Shown one piece after another: positions 7,423 through 17,718 of a stretch of 64,000 bases of DNA. Under the pieces are notes generated by a model that saw nothing but the letters and a program-made list of their open reading frames with translations, made no database searches and was not told where the DNA came from. Where the stretch lies: positions 61,587-125,586 of the forward strand of contig CANPYT010000002.1 of the NCBI GenBank assembly GCA_947588705.1, written 5' to 3'. The translations under genes were made by a program, and so were the position numbers. Positions within the stretch are counted from its first letter, which is position 1. Each line of letters starts with the position of its first letter. Origin of the DNA: an uncultured Acetatifactor sp. GTDB lineage: Bacteria; Bacillota; Clostridia; Lachnospirales; Lachnospiraceae.

Positions 7423-8604
7423 TCATCCGCCGACAATGATCAGCTCCTCCGTCTCCAGGGCTGTTTTTACCAGTTCTTCGATTTTTTCATCCAGATTATG
7501 CTCATGGCGCCGGATCACATTCAGGTTCGGCTTAGTCACCGGATGCTTTGCCACAAAAATGGTACAGCAGTCCTCATATGGCTGGATGGATGTCTCAAAA
7601 GTGCCGATCCGGTTTGCCACCTCCACAATCTCCTGCTTGTCAAAACCGATCAGGGGACGATAAACCGGCATCCCGCACACTTCATTGGTGGCCGCCAGGG
7701 AATTCAGAGTCTGGGACGCCACCTGGCCGATGCTTTCTCCCGTGATCAAGCCGAGACACCCTGTTTCTCCGGCGATCCGCTCGGCGATCCGCATCATATA
7801 GCGCCGCATGATAATAGTCAGCTCCTCGTGCGGGCACTTCTCATGGATATAAAGCTGGATGTCCGTAAAGTTGATGATATGGAGATAGACCGGCCCCGCG
7901 TACCCCGATACGATCCCGGCAAGGTCCACTACTTTCTGCTTTGCGCGTTCGCTGGTATAGGGGGGCGCGTGGAAATATACGGCGTCGATCTTTACACCTC
8001 TCTTAGCGATCATATACCCTGCCACCGGTGAGTCAATGCCGCCGGACAACAGCAGCATGGCTTTTCCGCCCGTTCCCACGGGCATTCCGCCCGGCCCCGG
8101 TATCACGACGGAATAGATATAAATCTTTTCCCGAATCTCCACGTTCAGCAGGATCTCCGGATTCCTCACATCGACGCTCATCTCGGGATAAACATCCAAA
8201 AGGGCCTCTCCCAGGCCGGCGCTGACCTCCATCGACTCCATGGGATAATTTTTTCTGGCCCTTCTGGTGTTTACCTTGAACGTTTTATTCCGATCCGGAT
8301 AGACGTCTCCAACATATCTGACAATCGTGTCACAAAGTTTTTCAAAACCCTCATCCTCCACATATATCATGGGGCAGATGCTCGAAATGCCGAACACATG
8401 CTGTAAACGTTCCACTGTCTCGTCATAATCGAACTCTCCCAGGGCTTCCACATAAATCCTCCCCTGGGTCCTGCGGATCTCGAACTCCCCCTCGCATTTT
8501 TTCAGGGAAAATTTGATCTGATGGACCAGAGCCTCCTCAAAAAGATAGCGGTTCTTTCCCTTGACGCCGATCTCAGCATACTTTATCAAAAAAGCCGTAA
8601 ACAT
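7423..8604 (-). CDS. thiI: tRNA 4-thiouridine synthase ThiI
   Basis: 393 residues: N-terminal ferredoxin-like plus THUMP region (begins MFTAFLIKYAEIGVKGKNRY, a ThiI hallmark), then a PP-loop AANH domain with LLLSGGIDSPVAGYMIAKRG near residue 185. The rhodanese-like extension found in E. coli ThiI is absent, as is usual in Firmicutes. It takes sulfur from the desulfurase encoded 15 bp upstream (nifS at 8620-9789) to make s4U8 in tRNA and possibly thiazole. Start ATG 8604. Confidence 0.95.
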   Translation of the reverse strand: MFTAFLIKYAEIGVKGKNRYLFEEALVHQIKFSLKKCEGEFEIRRTQGRIYVEALGEFDYDETVERLQHVFGISSICPMIYVEDEGFEKLCDTIVRYVGDVYPDRNKTFKVNTRRARKNYPMESMEVSAGLGEALLDVYPEMSVDVRNPEILLNVEIREKIYIYSVVIPGPGGMPVGTGGKAMLLLSGGIDSPVAGYMIAKRGVKIDAVYFHAPPYTSERAKQKVVDLAGIVSGYAGPVYLHIINFTDIQLYIHEKCPHEELTIIMRRYMMRIAERIAGETGCLGLITGESIGQVASQTLNSLAATNEVCGMPVYRPLIGFDKQEIVEVANRIGTFETSIQPYEDCCTIFVAKHPVTKPNLNVIRRHEHNLDEKIEELVKTALETEELIIVGG

Positions 8605-8619
8605 AGTTACCTCACTTTG

Positions 8620-9789
8620 TCACCTTCTGGTATATTTTCGCAGCATAGGAATTTTATCATACATTGTCTGTAATGTATAGTCTATTTCTTCTATCGTGGT
8701 GTAAACGGAGAAGCTGAACCGCACCGTGGACTCCAGCATCCACGGTTCCGCCCCCATAGCCCGAAGCGTCGCGGAGGGCTGGGGCTTGTGCGCGGAACAG
8801 GCGCTGCCTGCGGACACATAGATCCCCTTTTCTTCCAGCGCGTGGAGCAGCACCTCGCTTCGCACACCGGATACGGAAGCGCTGACGATGTGGGGAGCCG
8901 TTCCCTCTCCCTCCGGTCCGTCCGGCAGAAGCCCGTTGATCCTGACCCCGTCTATCCGGCGCAGGCCCTCTATAAAGCGGCTCTTGCACCGGCGCAGGCG
9001 TTCGAGGTCCTCGTCATAATGCCCATACAGCAGCTCCGCCGCCTTTGCCATACCCGCCGCCCCCGGCACATTGTCGGTGCCGGAACGCAGGTTCATCTGC
9101 TGGCCGCCTCCGTGGAGGATGGGCTGGATCTTTACCTTGTCCCTCACATACAGCAGCCCCACTCCCTTAGGGCCGTGGATCTTATGCCCGCTGGCCGACA
9201 GCAGGTCTATCCCCAGCTTTTTGGCATAGATCTTAGCCTTTCCAAATCCCTGCACCGCGTCTACATGGAACAGCGTATCGGGATTCATGCGCTTGATCAG
9301 GGCGCCTGCCTCCCCGATGGGCTGCAGGGAGCCCACTTCATTGTTGGTGTGCATGACCGAAACCAGAATGGTCTCCCCTGTCATGGCCTGCTGTAACGCG
9401 TCCAGGGAGATCCTTCCGCTGCCGTCCACAAGCAGATAAGTGACCCGAAAGCCTGCCGATTCCAGATAATGCATCGTCTGTAAGACGGCAGGGTGCTCTA
9501 TCTGCGTGGTGATCAGATGGCTGCCCCGTCTCCTGTTGGCAAAAGCGCAGCCGATCAGCGCCAAATTATCTGACTCCGTTCCGCCGGAGGTGAAGAAAAT
9601 TTCTTTTTCCCCCACTTTCAGCAGACCCGCAAGCGTCTCCCTGGCATAACGCAGATACTGTTCCGCCTGGACCCCCTTCATGTGAAGGCTGGAGGGATTG
9701 CCGTAGTCCTCACACATAACCTTTGTCATCAACTCGGCCACCTCCGGCAATACCCGGGTGGTAGCCGAATTGTCCAGATAAACTTCCAT
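8620..9789 (-). CDS. Cysteine desulfurase (NifS/IscS family)
   Basis: 389 residues of fold-type I PLP enzyme: MEVYLDNSATTRVLPEVAEL at the start, FFTSGGTESDNLALIG, HVDAVQGFGKAKI, the Schiff-base lysine in LLSASGHKIHGPKGVG, and the catalytic cysteine in YVSAGSACSAHKPQPSATL. It moves sulfur from cysteine, here most likely to ThiI, with which it forms a two-gene operon (NifZ-ThiI arrangement). ATG 9789 follows GGAGG, which lies inside the longer frame starting at 9801; the downstream start is therefore preferred. Confidence 0.94.
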   Translation of the reverse strand: MEVYLDNSATTRVLPEVAELMTKVMCEDYGNPSSLHMKGVQAEQYLRYARETLAGLLKVGEKEIFFTSGGTESDNLALIGCAFANRRRGSHLITTQIEHPAVLQTMHYLESAGFRVTYLLVDGSGRISLDALQQAMTGETILVSVMHTNNEVGSLQPIGEAGALIKRMNPDTLFHVDAVQGFGKAKIYAKKLGIDLLSASGHKIHGPKGVGLLYVRDKVKIQPILHGGGQQMNLRSGTDNVPGAAGMAKAAELLYGHYDEDLERLRRCKSRFIEGLRRIDGVRINGLLPDGPEGEGTAPHIVSASVSGVRSEVLLHALEEKGIYVSAGSACSAHKPQPSATLRAMGAEPWMLESTVRFSFSVYTTIEEIDYTLQTMYDKIPMLRKYTRR

Positions 9790-9874
9790 TCTTTCCTCCA
9801 TTCTGAGGCTTAGTCAACCACCCCGCCGGGGAGAGCGGGGTATTTATAACCTGCGGCATATTTCTTTTCCTGAT

Positions 9875-9904
9875 ATCATATGCAGAAACCACTGTTCCTG
9901 TCAA
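9875..9904 (-). promoter_or_regulatory. Sigma-A-type promoter for nifS-thiI
   Basis: Minus strand TTGACA (9904-9899), 18-bp spacer, TATGAT (9880-9875). The leader that follows carries a GC-rich hairpin (ACCCCGC/GCGGGGT, 9821-9842) before the nifS ribosome site. Confidence 0.7.
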
Positions 9905-9923
9905 TGTTTGTCATCTGTTGGGA

Positions 9924-10676
9924 TCAGCTTCTTCCCTCCAGCTGATACAGGATCCAGGAGAGGACCGTCAAGCCTGCCGTCTCCGTCCGCAAGATCCGCT
10001 TCCCCAGGGTCACCGGCTGGATCCCGGCGTCAAGCGCCTCCCGGATCTCTGCCTCTTCAAAACCGCCTTCCGGCCCGATAAACACGGCAATATCCTGCCC
10101 CGGACGCAGTCCGCTTATCTTCTCACGGGTCCTGTCCATCCCCTCCGCCATCTCATAGGGGATCAGCTTTGCGTCCATATTGGCCGCTTCCCTCACCGCC
10201 TGTGAAAATCCGCACACCTCCGTCACTTGGGGGATCATGGCGCGTTTGCACTGTTTTGCCGCCGCCTCCGCAATCCCCTGCCACCGCGCGACCTTTGCGC
10301 CTGCCTTTTTCTCGTCCAGCTTCACCACACAGCGCCTTGCGGCTACGGGAACCACCCGGTACACTCCCAGCTCCACCGCTTTCTGTATGATCCATTCCAT
10401 CTTATCCGCTTTCGGCAGCGCCTGGAACAGATATACCCTGGCAGGCAGTTCTACGCCGTCTTCTTTCACAAAGCGCAGCCTGCAGATGATCCTGTCCTGC
10501 TCCAGGCTCTCTATCCCGCAGCGATATTCCCTGCCGTCCAGCCCGTTGCTCACGGATATCTCCTCTCCCGCCTTCATGCGGAGAACATTTTTAATATGGT
10601 TCACGTCGGGGCCTGTAATTATGACGCTCTTGTCATTTATGTTGATCTGTGAAGGTGAAACAAAAAATTGATACAT
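9924..10676 (-). CDS. rsmE: 16S rRNA (uracil1498-N3)-methyltransferase RsmE
   Basis: 250 residues. The N-terminal PUA-like domain is followed by a SPOUT knot domain. Diagnostic segments are YQFFVSPSQININDKSVIIT at the start, FQALPKADKMEWIIQKAVEL in the middle, and the SAM-binding IAVFIGPEGGFEEAEI plus VTLGKRILRTETAGLTVLSW at the end. It methylates U1498 in the 30S subunit. The start overlaps the end of prmA by a few bases, so prmA-rsmE are translationally coupled, a common Firmicutes arrangement. Confidence 0.95.
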   Translation of the reverse strand: MYQFFVSPSQININDKSVIITGPDVNHIKNVLRMKAGEEISVSNGLDGREYRCGIESLEQDRIICRLRFVKEDGVELPARVYLFQALPKADKMEWIIQKAVELGVYRVVPVAARRCVVKLDEKKAGAKVARWQGIAEAAAKQCKRAMIPQVTEVCGFSQAVREAANMDAKLIPYEMAEGMDRTREKISGLRPGQDIAVFIGPEGGFEEAEIREALDAGIQPVTLGKRILRTETAGLTVLSWILYQLEGRS

Positions 10677-10680
10677 GCCT

Positions 10681-11670
10681 TTATCTGCCTTTCCGTGCGG
10701 TTACGCTGACCCATTCGCCCTGGTATGTCACTTCCTCCACCGTCAGGCCCGCAGCCTTCACAGCCTCCACCACGGTCTCTTCCTTGTCATCGATGATGCC
10801 GGAGGTAATATAGATCCCGCCCGGCTTCAGCTGGTCCACGATCACAGGCGTCAGCGTTACCAGCACGTCCGCCAGAATATTGGCCACCACAATATCATAG
10901 CGGCCGTATCCCACCCTGTCCTGTACCGCCTTGTCTGAAATAATGTTTCCGATCATCATCTCAAACCTTTCCGGGACAATGCCGTTCGCCTCACAGTTTT
11001 GGGCCACCGCTTCCTCCGCGCACACGTCCAGATCCGTTCCCACCGCATGTTTTGCGCCGAACATCAGGGAAAGAATGGACAGGATCCCGCTGCCCGTCCC
11101 CACATCCAAGAGCTCTGTCTCCGGCGTGATATATTTCCTCAACTGGCGGATGCAGAGCTGTGTCGTCTCATGCATCCCCGTTCCAAACGCGGTGCCCGGG
11201 TCAATGTGAAGGACGGTCTTTCCCCTGTCCTCCGGGCGCACTTCCTCCCAGGAGGGGATCACAAGGATATCGTCAATATAAAACTGATGAAAATACTGCT
11301 TCCAATTGTTGATCCAGTCAATGTCTTCCGTCTCGTCCACCTCAACGGTTCCCTCGCCGATCCCGCAATACTGCCGCAGATCCTCCAGCTCCCCCCGGAT
11401 CCGTTCGAGAAGCGTATCCACGTCCACAGACTCTCCGGCCACTTCCAGGCTGCCGTCCTCTTTCTTCTCCACATAGAAGCTCAGATAGGCGATCCCGTCA
11501 TCTTCCCGGGCCTCCGGCAGGATATCCACGAACATCTGCTCTTTTTCCAGCGCCGTCAGCGGAACTTTATCCTCGATCTGGGCTCCTTCCAGCCCGATAT
11601 CATACAGAGTGCTGACAATAATGTCTTCCGCCTCCGTAACCGTCTTGATCTTAAACCTTACCCACTTCAT
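10681..11670 (-). CDS. prmA: Ribosomal protein L11 methyltransferase PrmA
   Basis: 329 residues. An N-terminal L11-recognition domain (MKWVRFKIKTVTEAEDIIVS) is followed by a class I methyltransferase with DPGTAFGTGMHETTQLCIRQ, LLDVGTGSGILSILSLMFG and the catalytic-region VVANILADVLVTLTP. It trimethylates L11. ATG 11670 follows GGAGG with 5-base spacing; the frame extends four codons upstream. Cotranscribed with rsmE, and preceded by the O-antigen-ligase-like gene about 36 bp away. Confidence 0.95.
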   Translation of the reverse strand: MKWVRFKIKTVTEAEDIIVSTLYDIGLEGAQIEDKVPLTALEKEQMFVDILPEAREDDGIAYLSFYVEKKEDGSLEVAGESVDVDTLLERIRGELEDLRQYCGIGEGTVEVDETEDIDWINNWKQYFHQFYIDDILVIPSWEEVRPEDRGKTVLHIDPGTAFGTGMHETTQLCIRQLRKYITPETELLDVGTGSGILSILSLMFGAKHAVGTDLDVCAEEAVAQNCEANGIVPERFEMMIGNIISDKAVQDRVGYGRYDIVVANILADVLVTLTPVIVDQLKPGGIYITSGIIDDKEETVVEAVKAAGLTVEEVTYQGEWVSVTARKGR

Positions 11671-11706
11671 ACAAACCTCCATGATCCCGGCCCGCAGGAT
11701 CCCAAA

Positions 11707-13248
11707 TCACGCCAGCCGCCCTTCCGCCTCTGACGCCAACCCTTGATCTTTCCGCTCCGATCTCCGCACATTGTATTCGCAGATACCCAGCATCATAAAA
11801 AACAGGGGTGTGCTCAGCACCTGCTGAAAGCTCACCAGGGAGTTTGCCCCGTACATAGCCAATGCCAGCATGCCGGGCAAATACCGCCGATACCTTCGGA
11901 CTGCCGCAACCGCCACCGCCGCCGCGCTGGCCAGTCCTGCCAGGCCAAGATTGATCAGATGATTCAGCCAGTGATCATGGGCGTTGGCAAAGACAGCGCC
12001 CGCCCAGTGCCCGCTCACGGAAAACAGCTCCTCCGGCCCGAAGGAAGCGTAAATATATTCCGCAAAGCAATCCGGCCCCGCTCCCAGCAGCTTCTGTTTC
12101 CAGTTTCCCCGGAGAAATCCCTGCCAGGCCAGCCTCCAGAGCTCTCCGCGCCCTTCCGCCCATCCCCGGCTGTCCAAAAGCCCGGCCAGATAGATTCCGC
12201 CGCCCAGCACAAGGCACACGCCCGCCAGCGAGACGGTTCCAAGCCACACTCCCCTCACAACCCCTTTTCTGTTGCCCCACCGGCGGATGACGGCGTAAAG
12301 CATCAGGCAGACCGCTCCCAGGATCCACCAGCCGGGCCAGCCCGCCAGAGAAAGGCCGGGGCCGTCCGCCGGGATCGCCTGTACCGCCTTTTCTCCCAGC
12401 AGAGATACGAGCCCGCTGTAGCAGAGTATCCCCAGCATGGCCCCCGCCGCCAGAAGGAACGTCCGGCCCATATAATCCGCATTCTCCCGGCCCCACAGAA
12501 AGCAAACGCCAAGACAAACGACCGCCAGCACAGGCCCCACATCGCTTCCCTGAATACACAGCAACACCAGCCCCGCTGTGCTGACTCCATAAAGGCAGAG
12601 CCTTTTTAGAAAACTCTTTCCCTTCATATACCCTGCCACCGGCATTGACAGCGCTACCGCGCAGTACCCGCAGAACCAATTGATATTCCCGATAGTGGAG
12701 ATCAGATGACTGTATTCCCACATGTTTGGGGAAAACTCTTCCATCAGCCCAAGCGGATCCAGCCCAAGCCTGCTGCAAAAGCCGAACAATGTCACCAGGA
12801 AAAAAGCGGCCTCCCAGAGATATATCGGAAGCCCCTCTCCGCTATACTGCCTGGAAAAGAAAAAATAGATCCCCACAAAAAGCAGCTGGGAAAAAGCCCC
12901 CATATACCACTCCCGGCAGCCTGTCCACGCTGTGGCCCCGTAGCTGCTGAACAAAGCCGACAATATCACGCTCAGCCCATAGCAGAGGACACACCTGTCC
13001 ACTGGGCTGGCAGGAGCCAAGGAGCGCTTCCCCCCATCCCCGCCATCTGTGGTTTTCAGCCTTCGCAGCAGGCAGTCGATTGCCAGCGCAGCTGCCGCCA
13101 GACCCAGGCACAACAGAGAAACGCTGCGGAACAGCGCATATTTGGAATCTCCCAGCATGACATAAGTGCCTCCCGTGTAAAGGGGAAGCGCCACCGTCAA
13201 TGCCACCATATAAAAATTACAAAGAGTTTTCGTAAATTCTCCCGCCAT
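11707..13248 (-). CDS. O-antigen ligase / Wzy-like polytopic membrane protein
   Basis: About 513 residues with roughly a dozen hydrophobic helices. The later part, GAGPDCFAEYIYASFGPEELF followed by FANAHDHWLNHLINLGLAGL, matches the Wzy_C/WaaL signature with its conserved His after a long extracytoplasmic loop. Such proteins polymerise or ligate lipid-linked glycans, so a role in surface polysaccharide is likely; substrate is unknown. ATG 13248 is a tentative start: no clear ribosome site precedes it, and the open frame continues upstream into repeat copy B. No other polysaccharide gene adjoins except an acyltransferase beyond dnaJ. Confidence 0.75.
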   Translation of the reverse strand: MAGEFTKTLCNFYMVALTVALPLYTGGTYVMLGDSKYALFRSVSLLCLGLAAAALAIDCLLRRLKTTDGGDGGKRSLAPASPVDRCVLCYGLSVILSALFSSYGATAWTGCREWYMGAFSQLLFVGIYFFFSRQYSGEGLPIYLWEAAFFLVTLFGFCSRLGLDPLGLMEEFSPNMWEYSHLISTIGNINWFCGYCAVALSMPVAGYMKGKSFLKRLCLYGVSTAGLVLLCIQGSDVGPVLAVVCLGVCFLWGRENADYMGRTFLLAAGAMLGILCYSGLVSLLGEKAVQAIPADGPGLSLAGWPGWWILGAVCLMLYAVIRRWGNRKGVVRGVWLGTVSLAGVCLVLGGGIYLAGLLDSRGWAEGRGELWRLAWQGFLRGNWKQKLLGAGPDCFAEYIYASFGPEELFSVSGHWAGAVFANAHDHWLNHLINLGLAGLASAAAVAVAAVRRYRRYLPGMLALAMYGANSLVSFQQVLSTPLFFMMLGICEYNVRRSERKDQGLASEAEGRLA

Positions 13249-13353
13249 GGCACTGTTTGTCTGTACGGCAAAAGGATTGCCGAACCACAGCAATCCTCCG
13301 CTATCACTACGGTCCACGCCTCGTCCGGCCGAACCGTAACCTGATATATTGTA

Positions 13354-13509
13354 ACAGTTTAGCCGGTTGACGTGTCCAGAGGAAAATCGTGCCCCCACGA
13401 ATTTAACTCTGGATACGGCAGCCCAGGGAACGCCCTTTTGAGCAAAGGCAGGCGCACAGCGCCGGAGAGCGCGTCAGCGCGGCTTTGCGAATGGCGTGAG
13501 CTGAACTGT
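13354..13509 (+). mobile_element. MITE-like repeat, copy B
   Basis: 156 bp from ACAGTTTAGCC to AGCTGAACTGT, with flanks (ATATTGTA on the left, TACGATAT on the right) that extend the inverted repeat to about 18 bp. The central hairpin apex is slightly damaged (CGTGCCCCCACG). The right half is nearly identical to copy A. The element ends about 10 bp from the dnaJ stop codon and separates dnaJ from the O-antigen-ligase-like gene. Confidence 0.85.
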
Positions 13510-13519
13510 TACGATATGT

Positions 13520-14689
13520 TTACTTCCAGAACTTCTTTTTCTTGCCGTCCCTGTCCCTTCCGTCGCCGTCGGCCTCTGCAGATCCGGCATTCTTTGCCGC
13601 ATTCAGCGTGTCGCCCGTCAGCTCGTCAAACTGGCGGAGCAGCTCCCTTGCCTCCGGTTTCAGTTTATCGGGTACCTGCACTACCAGAGTCACATAGTGA
13701 TCTCCGCGCACATCCCGGTTTTTCCAGGAAGGAACTCCCTTGCCGCGCAGCCGCACCCTGGTGTCCGTCTGTGTGCCGGGCTTCACATCGTATATGACCT
13801 TGCCATCCACCGTATCGATCACCACTTCGCCGCCCAGGGCTGCTACCGCAAAGGACACAGGCACTGTTGAGTAAATGTCAAAATCCTGCCGCTGGAAAAT
13901 AGGATGGCGTCCTACGATCACCTCGATCAAGACATCCCCCCTGGGGCCGCCGTTGACACCGGGCTCTCCCAGTCCGGGCATCCGTGTGGACTGGCCGTTG
14001 TCGATACCTGCGGGGATATCCACAGAATACCGCTTTTTCATAGGGATATAGCCGGTTCCCTGGCAGTCCGCACACTTCTCCCTGATCACCTTTCCTGTTC
14101 CCTGACAGTCCGGACACGTCTGTACGCTGCGGGTCGTGCCAAAGAAGATCTGCTGGGTAAACACCACCTGTCCTTTTCCGCCGCACCTGCTGCAGGTCTC
14201 CGGGCTTGTCCCGGGCTTTGCACCGGAACCATTACAGGTTTTGCAGGTCTCCTTGACCGTCAGCTCGATCTCCTTCTTACAGCCGAACACGGCCTCCTCA
14301 AAGGAAATCCTCACGCTGGTCCGCAGATTGGCTCCCTTCATCGGCCCGCTGCCCCGCGACCGGCTTCGGCTGGTACCAAAGATATCCCCAAAGAAATCTC
14401 CGAAAATATCGCTGAAGTCCGCGCCGCTGAAATCAAAGCCCCCCGCTCCGCCGGCGCCGTCAAAGGCCGCATGTCCAAACTGATCATACTGGCGCCGTTT
14501 CTCAGGGTCGCTGAGCACCGCGTAAGCCTCGGAAGCCTCTTTGAATTTTTTCTCCGCCTCCGCATCTCCGGGATTTACATCCGGGTGATACTTTTTGGCC
14601 AGAGTCCGATATGCCTTTTTGATCGCGGCGTCGTCCGCATTTTTATCAACGCCGAGAACCTCATAGTAATCCCTCTTCTGCTCTGCCAT
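13520..14689 (-). CDS. dnaJ: Chaperone protein DnaJ
   Basis: 389 residues. The J domain has [20 protein letters not shown] and the HPD motif ([11 protein letters not shown]). A Gly/Phe-rich linker follows (residues about 75-110), then four zinc motifs [24 protein letters not shown] and CADCQGTG, and C-terminal substrate-binding domains. It is the Hsp40 partner of DnaK. It starts 4 bp after the acyltransferase gene, suggesting transcription from the hrcA promoter through that inserted gene. The C-terminal tail is Lys/Asp-rich. Confidence 0.97.
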   Translation of the reverse strand: MAEQKRDYYEVLGVDKNADDAAIKKAYRTLAKKYHPDVNPGDAEAEKKFKEASEAYAVLSDPEKRRQYDQFGHAAFDGAGGAGGFDFSGADFSDIFGDFFGDIFGTSRSRSRGSGPMKGANLRTSVRISFEEAVFGCKKEIELTVKETCKTCNGSGAKPGTSPETCSRCGGKGQVVFTQQIFFGTTRSVQTCPDCQGTGKVIREKCADCQGTGYIPMKKRYSVDIPAGIDNGQSTRMPGLGEPGVNGGPRGDVLIEVIVGRHPIFQRQDFDIYSTVPVSFAVAALGGEVVIDTVDGKVIYDVKPGTQTDTRVRLRGKGVPSWKNRDVRGDHYVTLVVQVPDKLKPEARELLRQFDELTGDTLNAAKNAGSAEADGDGRDRDGKKKKFWK

Positions 14690-14692
14690 AAC

Positions 14693-15739
14693 CTACTCCT
14701 CATTTTCCCGCTGGGCCGGCCCGCCGGAAGGCAAAAGCACCTTCTGCAAAGCGCCGCACAGTTTTCCCTCTGCCAAATAATATACGACAACCGCAAGGGC
14801 AAAGTCAAACAGAAATATCAGCAGGAACATACTTACAAAAATACCGTAATAGCTCCGGATGCCCAAACTCTGTATCAAGTTCCAAACAGGCCCTACAATA
14901 AACAATGTCATGCCGTGGATGATGAACAGGGAATAACTCATCTTTTTTATCCATCTGAAATGCCGGAAAGCGAACAGCTTCTGCAGCACGGGCAGGCAGT
15001 AAAACGTCACCATTATGAGAAATCCCGCCAGGATATCCCGGTAATACATGAGATCGCTCTCATACCCCCTGATCAGCAGCCAGACGGCCGGTACGATCAC
15101 CACCAGATGCCAGCCGCGCATCCATCCCTTCTCCCGCAATCTCACCGCCGCAACATAGCTCAGCCCTCCCGCTGCGCCGGCAAAGATCCAAGTCTGCCCC
15201 ATAAGCGCCAGCACCGCCAGAAGCGGAAGGTATAACCAGTCCGCCCAGCGGACTCTTTCCTTCAGATAGCAGAGCAGGCAGACCAGCAGATTTCCCACAA
15301 AAAACGCACCTATGCACCAGAGGTTCCTGTTGATTTCCATATTGCCGGGCGTCAATCCCGCGCGGAGATACTGCAATACATTTACCTTGCCCCCTGTAAC
15401 CGCCACATAGAGCATACTCAGGAAATTGGTAAAAAGAACCGGTACCATAAGCCGCAGATACCTTCCGATCACAAATGCCCCCACATCACATTTCTGACTG
15501 CCATAGTATTTCATGGCAGTCAGAAAACCGCTGATGGTACAGAGGACCGCCAGTGCGTATTTCCCCGTGTGGCCGAACAAAATAGAACCGATCCAACAGC
15601 CCGGGAAAAAGAACTTCTCCGTCACTGTGCTCTGCATAAAATAACCGAAGCACTCCGCGTCAAAATGGGCAAACACGATCAGGAAGGTAGCCAGAAAGCG
15701 CAGTGTATCAATATAATCTAAGTTTTCCCTCTTGCTCAT
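14693..15739 (-). CDS. Acyltransferase 3 family membrane protein
   Basis: 348 residues with about ten hydrophobic helices. The N-terminal YIDTLRFLATFLIVFAHFD matches the acyltransferase 3 signature (RxxAxxxVxxxH, with the essential His). These proteins O-acylate surface sugars, peptidoglycan or lipids; target unknown. Its place is unusual: it lies between dnaK (gap about 43 bp) and dnaJ (gap 3 bp), which are normally adjacent, so it is probably co-expressed under heat-shock control. The weak likeness to neighbours in codon use cannot be judged by eye. Confidence 0.85.
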   Translation of the reverse strand: MSKRENLDYIDTLRFLATFLIVFAHFDAECFGYFMQSTVTEKFFFPGCWIGSILFGHTGKYALAVLCTISGFLTAMKYYGSQKCDVGAFVIGRYLRLMVPVLFTNFLSMLYVAVTGGKVNVLQYLRAGLTPGNMEINRNLWCIGAFFVGNLLVCLLCYLKERVRWADWLYLPLLAVLALMGQTWIFAGAAGGLSYVAAVRLREKGWMRGWHLVVIVPAVWLLIRGYESDLMYYRDILAGFLIMVTFYCLPVLQKLFAFRHFRWIKKMSYSLFIIHGMTLFIVGPVWNLIQSLGIRSYYGIFVSMFLLIFLFDFALAVVVYYLAEGKLCGALQKVLLPSGGPAQRENEE

Positions 15740-15782
15740 CTTCCCGCTCCAGCTTTACCGCCAAAGGGATAGCCCCGCTTCA

Positions 15783-17657
15783 TCAGACCTCGCGGAAATC
15801 CCCGTCGATCACATCATCCTGGGGAGCGGAACCGCCCTCTGCGGAAGCGCTGCCCATGTCAGGTCCGGGGCCTGCGGCTCCCTGCTGTGCCTGCTGCACA
15901 TTCTCATACATCTTGGTAAACAGGCTCTGGGCACTGTTGGTCAGCTTCTCCTTTGCCGCCTTCAGCGCATCCAGGTCACTATCGCTCATCTCCTGGTCTT
16001 TGGTGCGCTCCAAGATCGCTTTCACCGCATCCAGGTCAGCCTGAACGGCCGCTTTGTCACTGTCATTGATCTTGTCGCCGACCTCTTCCATGGCCTTCTC
16101 GGTCTGGAATACAAAGGAGTCCGCCTCGTTCCTGGCCTCGACGGCCTCTTTGCGCTTTCTGTCCTGGGCCTCGAACTCTGCTGCTTCCTTCACCGCCCTC
16201 TCGATCTCGTCGTCAGACATGTTGGAGCCCGCGGTGATCGTGATATGCTGCTCCTTCCCGGTTCCGAGATCCTTTGCGGAAACATTTACAATGCCGTTTG
16301 CGTCGATATCGAAAGTAACTTCGATCTGAGGCATACCTCTCCTTGCAGGAGGGATACCATCCAGACGGAACTGTCCAAGAGACTTGTTGTCTCTCGCAAA
16401 CTGTCTCTCGCCCTGCACCACATTGATATCCACAGCGGTCTGGTTGTCGGCCGCAGTAGAGAAGATCTGGCTCTTCTTGGTAGGGATGGTAGTATTCCTT
16501 TCGATCAGCCTGGTAGCCACGCCTCCCTGGGTCTCAATGGACAGGGACAGGGGCGTCACGTCCAGGAGCAGGATCTCGCCTGCGCCGGTATCGCCGGCCA
16601 GCTTACCGCCCTGAATGGAAGCGCCGATAGCCACGCATTCGTCAGGGTTCAGAGACTTGCTGGGCTCCTTGCCGGTCAGCTGTCTCACCTTATCCTGCAC
16701 CGCAGGGATACGGGTGGAACCGCCCACCAGGAGCACCTGGCCCAGATCGGCATTGGTCAGGCCCGCATCCTTCATGGCGTTCTGAACGGGAATCGCAGTC
16801 TTATCCACCAGATCCCTGGTCAGTTCGTCAAACATCGCACGGCTCAGATTCATGTCAAAGTGCTTAGGGCCTTCTGCGGTGGCGGTAATGAAAGGCAGGT
16901 TGATGTTGGTTGTCATCGCGCTGGAGAGTTCCTTCTTCGCCTTCTCGGCCGCCTCCTTCAGTCTCTGCATCGCCATCTTGTCCCCGGACAGGTCCACGCC
17001 CTCCGCTTTCTTAAATTCGGAAAGCATCCACTGGATGATCTTTTCGTCAAAGTCGTCGCCGCCCAGGTGGGTGTCGCCATTGGTAGCCAGTACGGAGATC
17101 ACGCCGTCGCCGATTTCGATGATAGATACATCAAAAGTACCGCCGCCCAGGTCGTACACCATGATATTCTGCTCTTTCTCGTTGTCCAGGCCATAGGCCA
17201 GGGCCGCGGCGGTGGGCTCGTTGATGATACGCTTTACATCCAGGCCCGCGATCTTTCCTGCGTCCTTGGTGGCCTGACGCTGTGCGTCGTTAAAGTATGC
17301 GGGAACGGTGATGACCGCATCCGTCACTTTCTCTCCCAGGTAGCTCTCGGCATCCGCCTTCAGCTTCTGAAGGATCATAGCGGAAATCTGCTGAGGAGAG
17401 TATTTCTTGTCGTCGATGGTGCGTCCTCTGTCCGTACCCATATCCCTCTTGATGGAAGCGATGGTCTTCTCCGCGTTTGTCACCGCCTGACGCTTTGCCG
17501 GCTCGCCTACCAGCCTCTCGCCGGTCTTTGTGAACGCCACCACGGAAGGCGTGGTCCTGGCGCCCTCGGCGTTTGCGATCACGGTGGGCTTTCCGCCTTC
17601 CATAACAGCCACGCAGCTATTTGTTGTTCCCAGGTCAATACCGATAATCTTGCTCAT
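15783..17657 (-). CDS. dnaK: Chaperone protein DnaK (Hsp70)
   Basis: 624 residues. Hsp70 signatures in order: [20 protein letters not shown] at the start, [20 protein letters not shown] near residue 170, [20 protein letters not shown] near residue 310, and the substrate-binding domain with [15 protein letters not shown]. The tail is Gly/Ala/Gln-rich and ends GDFREV, typical of bacterial DnaK. ATG 17657 follows AGGAGG. Works with DnaJ and GrpE encoded beside it. Confidence 0.98.
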   Translation of the reverse strand: MSKIIGIDLGTTNSCVAVMEGGKPTVIANAEGARTTPSVVAFTKTGERLVGEPAKRQAVTNAEKTIASIKRDMGTDRGRTIDDKKYSPQQISAMILQKLKADAESYLGEKVTDAVITVPAYFNDAQRQATKDAGKIAGLDVKRIINEPTAAALAYGLDNEKEQNIMVYDLGGGTFDVSIIEIGDGVISVLATNGDTHLGGDDFDEKIIQWMLSEFKKAEGVDLSGDKMAMQRLKEAAEKAKKELSSAMTTNINLPFITATAEGPKHFDMNLSRAMFDELTRDLVDKTAIPVQNAMKDAGLTNADLGQVLLVGGSTRIPAVQDKVRQLTGKEPSKSLNPDECVAIGASIQGGKLAGDTGAGEILLLDVTPLSLSIETQGGVATRLIERNTTIPTKKSQIFSTAADNQTAVDINVVQGERQFARDNKSLGQFRLDGIPPARRGMPQIEVTFDIDANGIVNVSAKDLGTGKEQHITITAGSNMSDDEIERAVKEAAEFEAQDRKRKEAVEARNEADSFVFQTEKAMEEVGDKINDSDKAAVQADLDAVKAILERTKDQEMSDSDLDALKAAKEKLTNSAQSLFTKMYENVQQAQQGAAGPGPDMGSASAEGGSAPQDDVIDGDFREV

Positions 17658-17718
17658 TTTTATATCCTCCTAAAATTTGTTTTTTGTCTTTCTGCCGCCT
17701 GTGCTTCTGCCGTTCCGG

